Of a stretch of DNA of 64,000 nucleotides, positions 37,011 to 48,644 are shown piece after piece. The stretch comes from Rapana venosa (lineage: Eukaryota; Mollusca; Gastropoda; Neogastropoda; Muricidae): assembly GCA_028751875.1 (NCBI GenBank), contig CM054158.1, positions 54,146,888-54,210,887 of the forward strand. The letters are read 5' to 3'. The notes under the pieces are model-generated. The model saw nothing but the letters and a program-made list of their open reading frames with translations. It was not told where the DNA came from and made no database searches. The position numbers were made by a program, and so were the translations under genes. Position 1 is the first letter of the stretch. Every line of letters begins with the position of its first letter.

Positions 37011-37265
37011 CTAACTTACTCACTCATCACTCATTCACTCTGGTATAGTACGATTTATGAAAATTGGTATTAAAATGGACTTAAGCTCATTGCTATATTT
37101 AGTTATCATGATTTTTATACGCTATAATCTTAGCACAACTACCATTTTTTTTGGAATTGATATTGGGGTTTTTAATGGTGATTTTGTTATGCCACATTTG
37201 AATTAAAAAATGTTTCACTAATGATATGAAAACTAACTCTCTCTTCTCCTCTCTCTCTCTCTCTT

Positions 37266-37302
<37 letters not shown>

Positions 37303-38339
37303 TTTTCTTTCTTTCTCTCTCTCTCTCACCCAGGAAACTGATGTCATAGTTGTCTTGTTTTTGATTTTTTTATATAGACGTAGTGTGGCTGTTTTGTGTT
37401 TACATGTACCCATGTGTGTAATATTTTTTCTTCCCGCCTTCATGTGCTTCTGGTTTAAATCTCAGTTATTCTATTTTCCAATCCACGCACACGTTTATCA
37501 ACAGTTAAATGACTGAAGCTGGTTTTGAAAGCCAGTTGTATCGTCCATTGGACACAGGGAGAGACAGAGCTTTAGAGAGACCCATTGCACTAGGGACTTG
37601 GTCCAGGGGAGGGGGACTGACAGACAGACAGACTGACAGACAGACAGACAGAGAGATGAGTGAGAGATTGAGAGGAGGAGAGAGGAGGAGAGATGATTGA
37701 GACGAGAGAGAGAGAGATGAACCAACACACGTTGCACTTGCACACGCACACTTCATGCTCGCATCAATACAATACAATACATTATAAATACATACATACA
37801 TTCTTACATACATACATACTTACTTACTACCATACATACATACAATACATACATACATACATTACATACATGCATTATGCATGCATGTATGCGTGCATGA
37901 TGCAATGCATTGCATGCAAGGTTCCATCCACCACACACACCACATTACATCATACATACATACCATACATACATACATTCAATATACTACATTACATACA
38001 TACAATACATGCATACATACATACATACATACATACAAAACATACATTACATACATATAATTATACATAATAATGCAGACAGAAAGACGGACAGGAGGCA
38101 CAAGACAGACAGGAAGGGGAAAGACAGAAAGAAGCTCAGAGACAGAAGCCACAGACAGTTGAGAGATGGAAAGAGACAGAGAAAAAGAAGAAACGTTTAA
38201 AACAGTTCTGGAGGACACAGGGGACAGAGAGAGACAGAGACACAGACAGCAGGACAGACAGACAGACAGACATGGAGGAAAATATGCCTGTGTCCTTCAT
38301 TTTGTGAAGCAGCAGACATATAACCACAGGAGACATTAC

Positions 38340-38722
38340 CAAACAGCAGCGACACAATTATTTAGAACAGAGGACATGGTCAACACATATGGAAAACGGC
38401 AGCGACACATTATTTAGACAGTGGACATGTAAACACATATGAAAACAGCAGTTAGTGACACATTATTTAGACAGCCCGAGATGTAAAAAACATATTGAAA
38501 ACAGTGCGACACATTATTTAGGACAGCCGAGATGTAAAACATCATATGAAAACAGCTGCGACACATTATTTGAGCAGCGAGATGTTAAACATATGGGACA
38601 ACAGCAAGCGCACTTTATTTAGACAGCCGGATGTAAACACATATGAATACAGCTTGCGCAACATTATTTAGACAGCCGGATGTATACACAGAAACTGCAG
38701 CGACACATTATATAGACAGTCG
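38340..38722 (+). repeat. 49-bp minisatellite array (unit 6)
   Basis: About eight copies, several with the variant GACAGCCGAGATGTAAAC also seen in the last copies of unit 4. The shared variant next to the SINE supports a common origin of the SINE-bearing units. Confidence 0.85.
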
Positions 38723-39038
38723 GACGGGATTAGCTCAGTGGTCGGAGCACTCGCTTTGCCACCAGCCAAGTTGAAGCAGCGTCGAGCGTGTTACCAGTGG
38801 GATGGGTGACCGTTTGGTGCGCCTTGAACTTCAGTTACAGGTTCTCCCAGTATCACCCAGCTGTAAATGGTTTACATGTCCTCTTTAGGGTCAGGGAAGG
38901 TAAAAGCAGCGAGGGAGAGGTGATGTGCGTGCCCGCAATATGCTTGGCCCCTAGAGAAGTGAGGTCTCTGACATCTGCTCCCCCTACACTTATAGGTTAT
39001 GGGACTCCTTTACCCTTTACCTTTTTTTTTTTTTTTTT
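38723..39038 (+). mobile_element. tRNA/5S-chimeric SINE, copy 3
   Basis: The head is GACGGGATTAGCTCAGTGG (one inserted T in the A-box region). The 5S-like part follows at 38,763-38,812: GTTGAAGCAGCGTCGAG, GTGTTACCAG and GGGATGGGTGACC. The body contains CACCCAGCTGTAAATGG and GAGAAGTGAGGTCTCTGAC. It ends with CCTTTACC and 17 T (39,022-39,038), at the same position in the unit as copies 1 and 2. Confidence 0.8.
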
Positions 39039-39413
39039 CAATTAACACATAAAAAAAACAGCAGCATCACATTTTTAGAACAGCTATCTTTTTAGACAGC
39101 AACAATTATCAAAAACTTACTAATCTTGTGAAAAAACAACTTGTTTTAGACAGCGGGACACCATTTTGACACTGTATCCCTGTAATTAAACCAAGTGTGG
39201 TTTGATTTCACATCACGAACAGCTTACTTGTGGCACCAGCTAAACTATGGCGGAGCAGGGAAGTTGATTTAGTTCAAGCAATTGAGGTCATAGTGAGGAT
39301 TGGTTCCAAGTTTATTTCTCACGGGAGATAACTTCCAGCGCGTTACTTAAAAATCCGATCAGTTAAACTCCCATCCATTTTGACTCGATCTCTATGGGTG
39401 TGTTTTAAAAGAA

Positions 39414-39447
<34 letters not shown>

Positions 39448-39448
39448 T

Positions 39449-39489
<41 letters not shown>

Positions 39490-40375
39490 TCTCTCTCTCT
39501 CTCCTCCTCTCTCTTCTTACTCTTCTCTCTCTCACTTCCTCTAGCTAGCTAACTTCCTCTTCCCACTGTGCAGGACGTGTGCTCTTGTGCTCTGGAAAAA
39601 ATTGTTCATTTTAATACGGAACTTGTCTTCCAATATATTCAGTTTGGCCTGTGGTCTTCTTCATTTGTGGATTGCACCTGTGCTGTTGGTTTTTCTTGTA
39701 ACGGTGCTGTTCCCTGTGTGTATTGGTGAAAATAGTAATATAATTTGTCTTCATTTTGTCACACTGATGTCCATTCACCTGTCACTGTCGATCTGTCCCA
39801 TGGTAGCCTAGTCGAAATGTGATCCTTGACGACACCTAACCTTTGTGACTGAGTCAGCCACACTGGCTTTGTGCTTACAGATGTGGGATGTCCGGTGTGG
39901 CCAGCCACAAAGGTGTTGTTTTACAGCAGAGGTGTGAAGTAATCTCAAGGTCTGGCTTGATGGCTGTATGGCTAGGCAGGCCTTCCCAATCAGAAGTGAT
40001 GTTGTTTGTGTGTGTGTAGGTCCTTCATACTATTGTGCACTAGTGCCTTCACTAGGTAGACCCTTTTTCGTCTCTGTGTTCACAGCTTTTGATGGCCTTG
40101 CTCTAAACACCCCCCCCTCCCTCCTCTCTTCTTCTTTAGTCCAAGCCTTCTCCCTTTTTGTCACATAGGCCTTGTATAGTTTGGACACTTCTCATGGTCA
40201 GATATATATTATACTGAAGTGTTTAACCTATATTCAAACATGTGAACAGTGGGACCTTGGAGGGCCAGGGGGTTTGAAACAGAACCACCATTTCCAGTTT
40301 TCGCCCCACCCAATCCATCTTACACTAAATATCCTTTGTCTCCATACCCCCCCCCCCCCACCACCCACCCCCAAA

Positions 40376-42600
40376 ATGTCGGCTGTCACCGATAAAACCA
40401 GTGTGACTGGGCCACCAAATAAGACTTAAAATTGTCCCATAACAGTTAACTTTTAAATTCCCTTTTCAGTTTACTCCCTTTGGCCAGAGTGATCCTATAC
40501 AAACGCTACTATGCACAAGGTACTAACGATCAACCCGCATTTAGCGTTTTGTTGTATGACTTTGCCAAATCCTAACAAACCCATTTCCCTAAGTGAAAAA
40601 GAGACTAACCCAGCATCCCCACCACCCTACTAGTGAAGAAACTTTTTAAAACTAAAATACAAGTGAATTGTGGAGACAAGATATTGATCACCATCACTCT
40701 TCTACACAAACAGGAACGTTACTTGTGCAGGCAACCTGTGCAAGAAGTGGCTAAAAAGAGGAATTTCAGACTCTGATACATGTGTGATCCGGCCATATTC
40801 TGCACTGACACAGAAAAGAAGCCCAGCCAAACTGGACGAGGCTGTGCGTGACCTGTCCAAGACCTCTACCCCAACACAAACCTTCCCCCTCTGGCGGAAT
40901 AATTCTCCCAGGAATCCCCTTCCCCATCCAGGAGTCCTGACACTACAGATTTGCTCCATTTACAAATGTCACCCACCAGCCCACCTCCCTGTCCTGATGT
41001 CCCACTTGTGTGTTGCATCCCACCCTCATCCCCACCCAGTCGCAGCCAGCCCAGGTAATTCAGCAGAGGAGAACACAACACAAACCAACTTCACCCAAAC
41101 ACAGCGAATACAACCACATTCACAACTATGAAGAGCTAGTTCTCCATCACTCAACAGTATGCAGTCCCTTCTAACATTCTGTCCAAAAAACAGCACACAA
41201 AACACACTCTTCCATACTGTGCAACATCGTTGCACCATCAGTTACCCGCTCTCACCAAAAATCACTCGCTTTCCTCGTTTCCTGTGCAAACAAAAGTTAC
41301 CCCACATCACACGGATCTCCTGAAGCAAAAGATACACTCACTGTCTTCTCATCCAAAAAAACCACCAAAGCATTGGGTACCCTCACCAAAAACTATTCTC
41401 ACACTGCAAACAGAACACCTCGACTTGAGAGTCAGAACTACGGAAACTGAAACGCACACTATCAAAAGCACACACACACAAACACTCCAACCTCACACTA
41501 CGCCAGGTCCAGACAAAGGAACAGGAACTCCTTACTATCTCCTTCCTACCACCAACAGATTCTCTCTCTCTACCACTACGACGAAAACACAAATCATGTA
41601 CACATGAAAACACTGACCAGAAGCCAACTCCACTGACTCAAACAACTTCACTACAGCATGGGACAATACTAGTGAACATCAAAAACCAAAAGGACGTGGC
41701 AAACAAAGCATCCGGACTTTCTATGAAGAAATCCAACAAACCAAGCCACCAAGCAACACTTGCCATCACTGTCAGCATCAAAACCAAACAGACTCTGGCA
41801 AGAAAGCCCGTGACATACTCAGAGGAGAAGGACCCAACCCAAATGTTTGGACAACAGTCCCCTAAGAAAAAGAAAAGACAAACTACAATCACACACTTCT
41901 GAAGCACCTCAGACTACTACCAACAAACTCCCACACCACGCAACAACTAGCAGTACAATGATACACATCCAGCGAAACGATCTCATCCTGGGTGACTCAG
42001 TGCACGACTACAGCAAGTCAGATATTCTATTTTACAAAGGCAAGAAAATCAAAAACTTTCAGATCTCAGGTCTCACAGTTGCTTGACCTTATTCATTGGC
42101 ATCAACACATTCCCTCGCAACAAAATGTACAGCACCTCATTTTTCATACTGGAAGCAACACATGCAAGCATACATACCATCACAGCATTAAATGGACAAC
42201 ACTTATTCAGAAAATATCAAGCGTGTTTCCCCCCATGCACAGGTGTGCATCGTTCCATTATCCCCCCAATGGGACGACATCTCTAAAAAAGAACGTCACT
42301 TTTATCCAATATGTCCCTTGCCAACGTGTGTTCTGCAGAAAAACATCACGTTTGCTGCCACGCTGCCATATTTACAACTTTTGCTAGGGGGGCCCCACGC
42401 AAGATTTATATTTCTGACCCTTTCCATCCCAGCCCCTAATTGTACTAGACAGGATAGCGTACAGCCTCAAATACGCCGGACCCCGGGACTCCAAAGACAG
42501 CCTCTCTGACGACCCCAAACTACACGGCCCCCCACTGGACGTACAAAAGGACGCGCATCCCTTACTCTGCTTCAAAAAGGGTATCTGTCTCTGGATAACC
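40376..42600 (+). pseudogene. LINE ORF1-like protein with SGNH/GDSL esterase domain, broken
   Basis: The only plausible start seen is ATG at 40,376 (MSAVTDKTSVTG); the start is uncertain and stops follow. A Pro/Thr/Gln-rich region lies at 40,780-41,600 and a Lys-rich region at 41,670-41,900. Then comes an SGNH-like domain: block I LILGDSV (41,981-42,003), a block-III-like IFHTGSNTCK (42,136-42,168) and block V SDPFHPS (42,413-42,433) with the expected Asp and His. The three blocks lie in different frames, so the gene is dead. CR1-family ORF1 proteins are known to carry esterase domains of this kind. Confidence 0.6.
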
Positions 42601-42839
42601 TTTTTCATGGGGGATGTCAGGACGCCAACCTACCCTCAACCAGTTGTCGGTGTCTGGGCCAAAGGAACAACTCTTCACACGTCTACGATATGTGACGGAC
42701 GCTACCTCCTCCCCACGCCAGCCCCCACCTACCTGCGGTGTCCGCCACCAGACTTCCCCAGCTCCAAACTTTTCTGTCTAGGGTTACCTAGAAAACTCTG
42801 GTGTAACAAAATTCTCACCTACCAAGTTCACATTAAGTG

Positions 42840-42846
42840 TTGTGTG

Positions 42847-42884
<38 letters not shown>

Positions 42885-42995
42885 TGTGGTGTGGGTGGTG
42901 GTGTGGGTGTGTGTGGGTCGTGGGTGGGTATGAGGTACACCTAGGTGTGCCTATGTGTGCACAACGTGTGTGTGTATGTGTGTGTGTAGTTGTTT
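42840..42995. repeat. GT microsatellite in the LINE spacer
   Basis: A clean GT run (42,846-42,880) passes into GTGGGTG-rich sequence and a second GT stretch (42,966-42,988). Overlapping Cys/Val and His/Thr frames are repeat products. Confidence 0.85.
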
Positions 42996-43151
42996 TTTTT
43001 GTTGTGAAACAAGGATTTGATTGTGAGTTCATACTGATGCATGTGTATGCAACACTTCCCTTAACACTCATTAGTTAGAAGTTTGAATAACATCTTACAA
43101 GGACTTACTCCTGTGTTTGCTACCATGGCCTTTGAAAATGGTCAATTTGGT

Positions 43152-43301
43152 GACAGTTTAATTTTATATCATAAATCTCTATTCTGTGCCTCGAGACACG
43201 CTCACACAGTGCTGCAGTGTGAAGCAGACAGTTTAATTTTATATCATAAATCTGTATTCTGTACTCGAGACACGCCCACCCCAGTGCTGCAGTGTGAAGC
43301 A
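43152..43301 (+). repeat. Two-copy 75-bp tandem duplication
   Basis: Two adjacent copies (starting 43,152 and 43,227) share GACAGTTTAATTTTATATCA, CTCGAGACACGC and CAGTGCTGCAGTGTGAAGCA. They differ at only a few bases, indicating a recent duplication in the spacer between the two LINE reading frames. Confidence 0.85.
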
Positions 43302-43384
43302 ACAGTGTACAGGACAAACCTAGTGTTCCAATCTCCTGTACCAGGACCAAGCTTTCAGGAACAGTGCTGATTGTGCTCATCATT

Positions 43385-43780
43385 TCCTTTCTCTTTTCTT
43401 TTATTTATTTTATTTTTTTTTTATTTGTTCTTACTTTTTTTTAAAAATTTATTTTTAATTCTCTTTTTAAATCATTTTTTTCCAGAACTGTGCTGATTTA
43501 GTTGTGCTTATTTTCATATTCTGGCTTCTTTTAATTTTACAGGTGCTTTCTGTATTGTCTCGCCTCGCTTGTTGAGGGTGATTTGGTTGCTTTGTTGTTG
43601 TTGTTTGTGGGGGTTTTTTTTTTGTTGGTTTTTTTGGTTTTTTTTGGTTTTTCTGTTTTTTTTTTTTGGTTTTGTTAAAATATCTCCCTTTCTCTCGGTA
43701 ACCAACCACGCCACATGTAAGATTTTTATTTTATTTTGATTTTATTCTTACTTTTTTTCTCGTCAGACTACTGTCAGACT
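43385..43780. repeat. T-rich low-complexity spacer
   Basis: T runs with TTGGTTTTTTTGG steps dominate. Minus-strand Lys/Gln-rich frames are composition artefacts. No gene is seen. Confidence 0.7.
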
Positions 43781-44019
43781 GATTGTGTTTATATACACAT
43801 TGTGTGCTTACAGAGTGGTAATTGATTTTACTCTCTTTCACCCTTCCACCCACTATACCCCTATCAAGTATCACTCCACCCCTCCCTATTCTTATTATTT
43901 TTTATTCATTTGTCTCTCTTTTCTTCCTTATCCTTCACCATTCTTGTACACAATTAATACTTTCCTCAACAAAACTAACTTTAATAGATGTATTCAAGAC
44001 CACCAATTCATGGGGCCCC

Positions 44020-46880
44020 TCCTGGATGGGCTTAGGATTTGCCACCTAAATTAAAACATGGCAGTCAATAAAATCGAGGATATAACAAGAATCAATACAA
44101 ACAAGGCAAACCATTTCTATAGTAGAGTCTTTCCGAAGACAGACTTACAGGAACACAAAACCAACATGACATTTCCAATTCCAGGATAATAAAATCATGC
44201 AAAAATATCCGCAAAAGCCCAAGAAGAAACAGGTCTCTTAATCTATATTTAGTGGAGGTCTGTAACGTTCAAAACGTCTTTTCCATCTTGAACGTTATGA
44301 AGAGAATCCATCTGGATCGAAGTTGCTATAAATGGGATGCAGCCGCCTATTATAATGGGGTTCTGCTCAGAAAATCCAACTGAATAGAAAAAATGGATAT
44401 AGACAAGTTTGACTTTCATGATGATCGTGTCCTATATTAGAATCTAGGGAAATTTATCTTTACTAGGGTTGATTTTAATATTGACTAGCAAAAGTAAACA
44501 AACCAATGGACCCATAAAGGGGGTTTATTCAACTCATTCAATCTTCACCAATTAGGTAACTTCACCCACAAGAGTCACATCAAATTCTAACACAATAAAT
44601 GATCACATTATGTTAAGACCCTAAAAACATCATAGAAATTGTGTCCCTGTACACAACTGTAGCGACCACTACCCAGTCTGTACCACATGGTCAAAAAAGG
44701 AACAAAAAATTCCTAAAACCTGCCATAAAACTATAAACCTATCGCTCTTTTGCAAAATTTAATGAGCAGCTTTTCTTACTAGAGTTAAGCAGTTCCATGC
44801 TCTCGGAAACATTCAATTATTACTGATCCTGACGTCCTGTGCCATTGTGTTCTGGATAAAGTTTTTACTGAAATCTATAACAATCCATGCCCCATTAAAT
44901 AACCATTAAGGATCAAACATGTCCGCAAAACCAACCTTGGTTTAAAAGGAACTAGAAGAAGCCATGCTATTTAGAGATTTTATTAAAAGAAACTAAATAT
45001 TATGTGGAGGCAAAAAAAAATTAAGGAAATGCCATAATTTACAAAAAACGGCGATGAGAAAAGGAAATATTTCCAAAAGATCTACTTTCATCCGACTAAA
45101 TTCAAAGACTGTATGGAAGGCAATCAAATCAAATAACAAATAATCAATTGTATTCCAAATCTAACGTAAGTAAAGATATTTCGGCTGAAAAAAAATAAAA
45201 CAATCACTTCATTAATATGTCTTGTAACATAATACCATGATAAATCGAAGTCCCTTTGATTCAATTGAAACTAAAACAATTTGCAAGAAAGCGTATTCCA
45301 TTCTAAAACTCCACATACCATTCATATCTGTTTTGTGTCTACGATTATCCTGACTTCCTCAAACAATCAAGTACGCGTGGTCTGGATGAATAGATGCAGA
45401 TACTGAAACTCTCAGCTCGAGTTATTACTGACACTCTGACACATATCTATAACCTTTGTTCTTCATAAGAACTATTTCCCCTACGCCTTCACAAAACTGC
45501 TTAAGGTGATCCGATCCACAAGGGTCTGGAGGACACTTCTGATCCTCATATTATAGGCCAATCTCTATTTATCTTACCTTTCAAAAACCCTTGGGAAAAA
45601 CATATGAATTAAAAAATAAAAAACCCAAAAACCCCCCATTGTCATCATATAGATATTAACAACTAACTTCACAAATCAGTTGGTTTTTAAAAAAATCACT
45701 CGTGCCATTTAGGCTTTAATAGTCTTGTAGACAATTGGCTGTTCTAACATTAATGACAAAAAAATTTTGTGGAGTATTATTGTAGATTAACAATAAAGCA
45801 TTTGATACAAGTGACCGAAAACTTTCTTAAAGAGCTAGACTTATATAATCTCTCTACAAATACTCCTTGAACTTCTTGCTTTTATCTTACAAACAGTCAA
45901 CATGTGTTTCAATAGCTACGTCCACATCCCACTAAAAACCATTCAGTTTGGAGTACCCACAGGGATCCATCTTAGGTCCAATTCTCTTTTCATTATACAT
46001 AAAATGACCCTTCCTCTCCATATCAAATCTAATTGCGAACTTTTTGCTGACCGACAAACCATACATACAAGCTCATACTGACATTAACTCTCTTGCAAAG
46101 TATTGCAAAATAGCACTGATGATCTTGTTCAAATTGGACTGAAACTTTAATCAATGTCTATACACCCCAAAAAACAAAAATGCATGCTTATCACTAACAG
46201 ACAAAAAGCGACAAATTCTATCTCATATATGTTCTCCAATCCATATTGAAAAGGAAACAATAGAACACGCCTCTTACCACAAGTTCTAGGAGTAAACAAT
46301 TGATGAAAATCTCAGCTGGTACCATCACTATCCATCTGTGCAAATACATGTCTTCAAAGAGTCATACAAACTGGACTAAAATCTAAAACATTTTCTTGAC
46401 TTTCATTCAAGAAAAACTATTCTTCAAGCTTATCATACAATCCTCAATAGATTATGCTTCCACCCTGTGGGATTTGCTAGTGCACACACTAATGTAACCA
46501 TTATTAAAGTCGTATAAACGTGCTCTTAAACTTGGTTCTTCTGAAGAAGACTACCTTCTCGAAGTGGATTTTACCCAGTTTTAATATTCTTTCCCCTACA
46601 CCAAAGACTAAGATTTTAACAAAGGCATCATGATGTTAAGATAATGACAGGAACTTTTCCCTCATCCTTAAAAGACAATCGTTCCCAATGAATCATTCCA
46701 GAATTACGAAAAAGCCATTGTGTCCCAATCCAAAAGAATAGATTTGCTCAAAAAATCTAGCTTACATTACTCAGGCCCTGTGCTGTGGAACTCCCTTCCT
46801 GGACTCATTTAGACAACTCCCAATCATTAACAATTCGAAAGTATTTTTTCATCACTTGATGCATCAAAAATACAAAATAC
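44020..46880 (+). pseudogene. LINE ORF2 (APE endonuclease and reverse transcriptase), decayed
   Basis: Fragments in correct order: GLRICHLN (about 44,029-44,052) and NKIEDI at the endonuclease start; VDFNID (44,468-44,485; usual form GDFNID); SDHYPVC (about 44,661-44,681), the endonuclease catalytic Asp-His; YRPIS-like sequence (45,551-45,565); motif B GVPQGSILGP (about 45,950-45,979); motif C reading FADR (46,043-46,054) where FADD is required; a C-terminal LWNSLPG (46,783-46,803). Stops and frameshifts occur every 20-50 codons and a catalytic aspartate is lost. Motif style fits CR1/L2-like elements. It lies downstream of the SGNH ORF1 on the same strand. Confidence 0.8.
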
Positions 46881-46934
46881 TCGAATTGATCTCGTTGGAA
46901 ACACGTAAATATATCCTCCCTTGCATTATACCAA

Positions 46935-46971
46935 ATTATCCTCTCTCTCTCCTCTCTCTATCTCCCTCTCA

Positions 46972-47031
<60 letters not shown>

Positions 47032-47140
47032 TCTCTCTCTCTGTAATGACAGTAGTGAGCTTTGTTTGAATTGTAATGTGTGTGTGTGACGTGTGCGTGT
47101 GTGTATGTTGTGTGTGTGTGTGTGAGTGTGTGTGTTGTGT
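46935..47140. repeat. CT then GT microsatellites after ORF2
   Basis: (CT)n from 46,938 to 47,042 is followed within 30 bases by (GT)n at about 47,077-47,140. They lie in the inferred LINE 3'UTR. Confidence 0.85.
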
Positions 47141-47349
47141 GTGCCCTTTGCTTGTTTTGATTTTGTTTGTTAACCAATGACTTGTCTGAGTTTTCCCCCT
47201 TAAATGAAGTTTTGGGTTGTATTTTTGTTGTTAATGCAGAAATGGTATGGGATTGTTAATTTGCATATGTTCTGTTTGGAAATTCATTACTTCTCGGGGA
47301 CTTTTGTGATCAATTCTAATAATGTGTTATATAGGATTGCGCAATGCAT

Positions 47350-48460
47350 GTAATATGGTGTGTGTGTGTGTGTATGTGTGTGTATGTGTGTCTGTGTGGG
47401 TTCACGTGAGTAGTAATGAGCGCCATCAGTCGTGTGCAGATGAGAGCGGAAAAGAAAGCAGTTCTGTGTGTTTATTGATGAAATGATGATGTTAGATTGG
47501 TCATTTTTCTTGATGCTTTGTGGCTTGCTGTCTTCGTACATCAAAATATTGTTTTATTTCCTGGTTTTGTCTGTACAAATGTACGGTTTTTGATTTTTTT
47601 GATAAATTATGACATGTGTCTATTATCTTGTATGTGAGGAAAATGTCTTGCGAATGGATATGTATCCAGGATGTGTGTGTGTGGTGTTGTGTGTGAGTTT
47701 GTGTGTGTGTATTATGTGTGTGTGAGGGTGTATGTGTTGAGAGTGAGGTGTGTGTATGTGTGTGTGGTGTGCATGCCCGTGCTATTACGTGCGTAAGTTG
47801 TGTGTGTATTGTTGTTTTTTGGTGTGTGAATTGTGTGTGTGTGTGTGTGTTGTTTGTGTAGTGCGCGCGCGCGCACGCTTGTATTTTGTCTGGTCTTTTG
47901 GGGGGTGGTGTTTGATTAGGGAGGGGGTGTGGGAAGGAGAGTGTTTTGTGGGTCTTTTTTCTTGTTTAATTGGTTATTGGTATTCATTTGATTTTTAGAA
48001 TTTCTTGATTTTTCACTAATTGTATGGGGAGTTTGGTTGAAATATTTCATTGTATTTTTGTAAATGATTTGGTTTGTTAATTAATTGATTTATAATTATG
48101 TGTAACCAAGTATATGTGTACCATTTGACAATGTGTAGAGTTTATTTTATGACTAGTAAGTTTTGGTTGTTGTTATTTTTCTTGGCCTTTATGTTGTTGT
48201 TTCTTGTTCTTGTTGTTGTTGTCTGTCTGTTTTTCTCTTTTTTATCATCTTTGTTGGTTTGGTTTTCCTTCTCCTTTTGTTTGTTTGGTTTATTTTGGTT
48301 AATGGTTTTTTTGGGGGTTGGGGGGGTGGGGTATTTTTATGGTTTTCTTTTATTTTCTTGCTTTGGGGGGGGGGGGTGGGGCGGAGGTTGGGGGGGGGAG
48401 CTGTTTTGAAAAAGGGTTATTTCCCCTTGTTTTTAGTGTGAAGACTGTATAAGTATTGGG
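47350..48460 (+). other. Inferred LINE 3'UTR with GT and T/G-rich tracts
   Basis: There are GT runs at 47,359-47,400, 47,679-47,770 and 47,835-47,850, a GC alternation near 47,864-47,875, and T/G-rich sequence with TTGTTGTTGTTG (48,170-48,460). The last part resembles the reverse complement of 49,500-49,805 and 50,060-50,345, which carry the same hairpin tail. This supports assignment to the LINE 3' region. No gene is visible. Confidence 0.5.
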
Positions 48461-48469
48461 TTATTATTA

Positions 48470-48582
48470 TTTTGATGATAATCCCTAAGGGCGGGACTGA
48501 TGTTTAAAAAAAGCACATGTGTGCTTATTCATTTTATCCTCGAATAATAAGAATTTTGTCATTGTCATAAAAGAATTTGTCA
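48470..48582 (+). mobile_element. Terminal hairpin tail of the long LINE
   Basis: GATGATAATCCCTAAGGGCG and GGGACTGATG are followed by the hairpin AAGCACATGTGTGCTT (48,511-48,526), TTATCCTCGAATAATAAG and TTTTGTCATTGTCATAAAAG. The stem-loop followed by a short repeat is the kind of 3' structure recognised by CR1/L2-type reverse transcriptases. The satellite CT tract resumes immediately after. Confidence 0.75.
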
Positions 48583-48644
48583 CTCTTTCTCTCTCTATCG
48601 CTCTCCCTTCTTCTCTTTCTCCTCTCCTTCTTCTCTCTGTTTAA

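Larger units (their letters stand above)
35446..37480 (+). repeat. Macrosatellite unit 5 (LINE tail, no SINE)
   Basis: This 2,035-base unit has a GA core (35,600-35,705), ACAT/CATG steps (35,765-35,935), the GACA part (35,940-36,155) and a short 49-bp array (36,225-36,425, about four copies). The conserved block (36,485-36,690), CT, LINE-type tail (36,888-37,010), ACTC repeats, CT and a decayed palindrome (ACTGATGTCATAGTT) follow. Unlike units 3, 4 and 6 it has no chimeric SINE. Confidence 0.85.
37481..39544 (+). repeat. Macrosatellite unit 6, left part
   Basis: This part has GACA/GAGA sequence (37,615-37,720), ACAT and CATG steps (37,770-38,060), the GACA part (38,075-38,275), the 49-bp array (38,340-38,722), chimeric SINE (38,723-39,038), conserved block (39,120-39,345) and a long CT tract (39,415-39,541). 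The unit is interrupted in the CT tract by about 9 kb of other DNA and continues at 48,583. Confidence 0.85.
39545..48582 (+). mobile_element. Long CR1/L2-like LINE inserted in unit 6 (about 9 kb)
   Basis: The CT tract of unit 6 stops near 39,541 and resumes at about 48,583 with CTCTTTCTCTCTCTATCGCT, at the same point of the satellite. The inserted DNA is therefore delimited. It contains, all on the plus strand, a leader (39,545-40,375), an SGNH-esterase ORF1 (about 40,376-42,600), a GT- and T-rich spacer, an endonuclease/RT ORF2 (44,020-46,880), a 3'UTR with CT and GT tracts, and a hairpin tail with TTGTCATTGTC repeats at 48,470-48,582. This is the layout of CR1/L2-type non-LTR elements. I infer one element, though nested insertions cannot be excluded. 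Confidence 0.65.
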
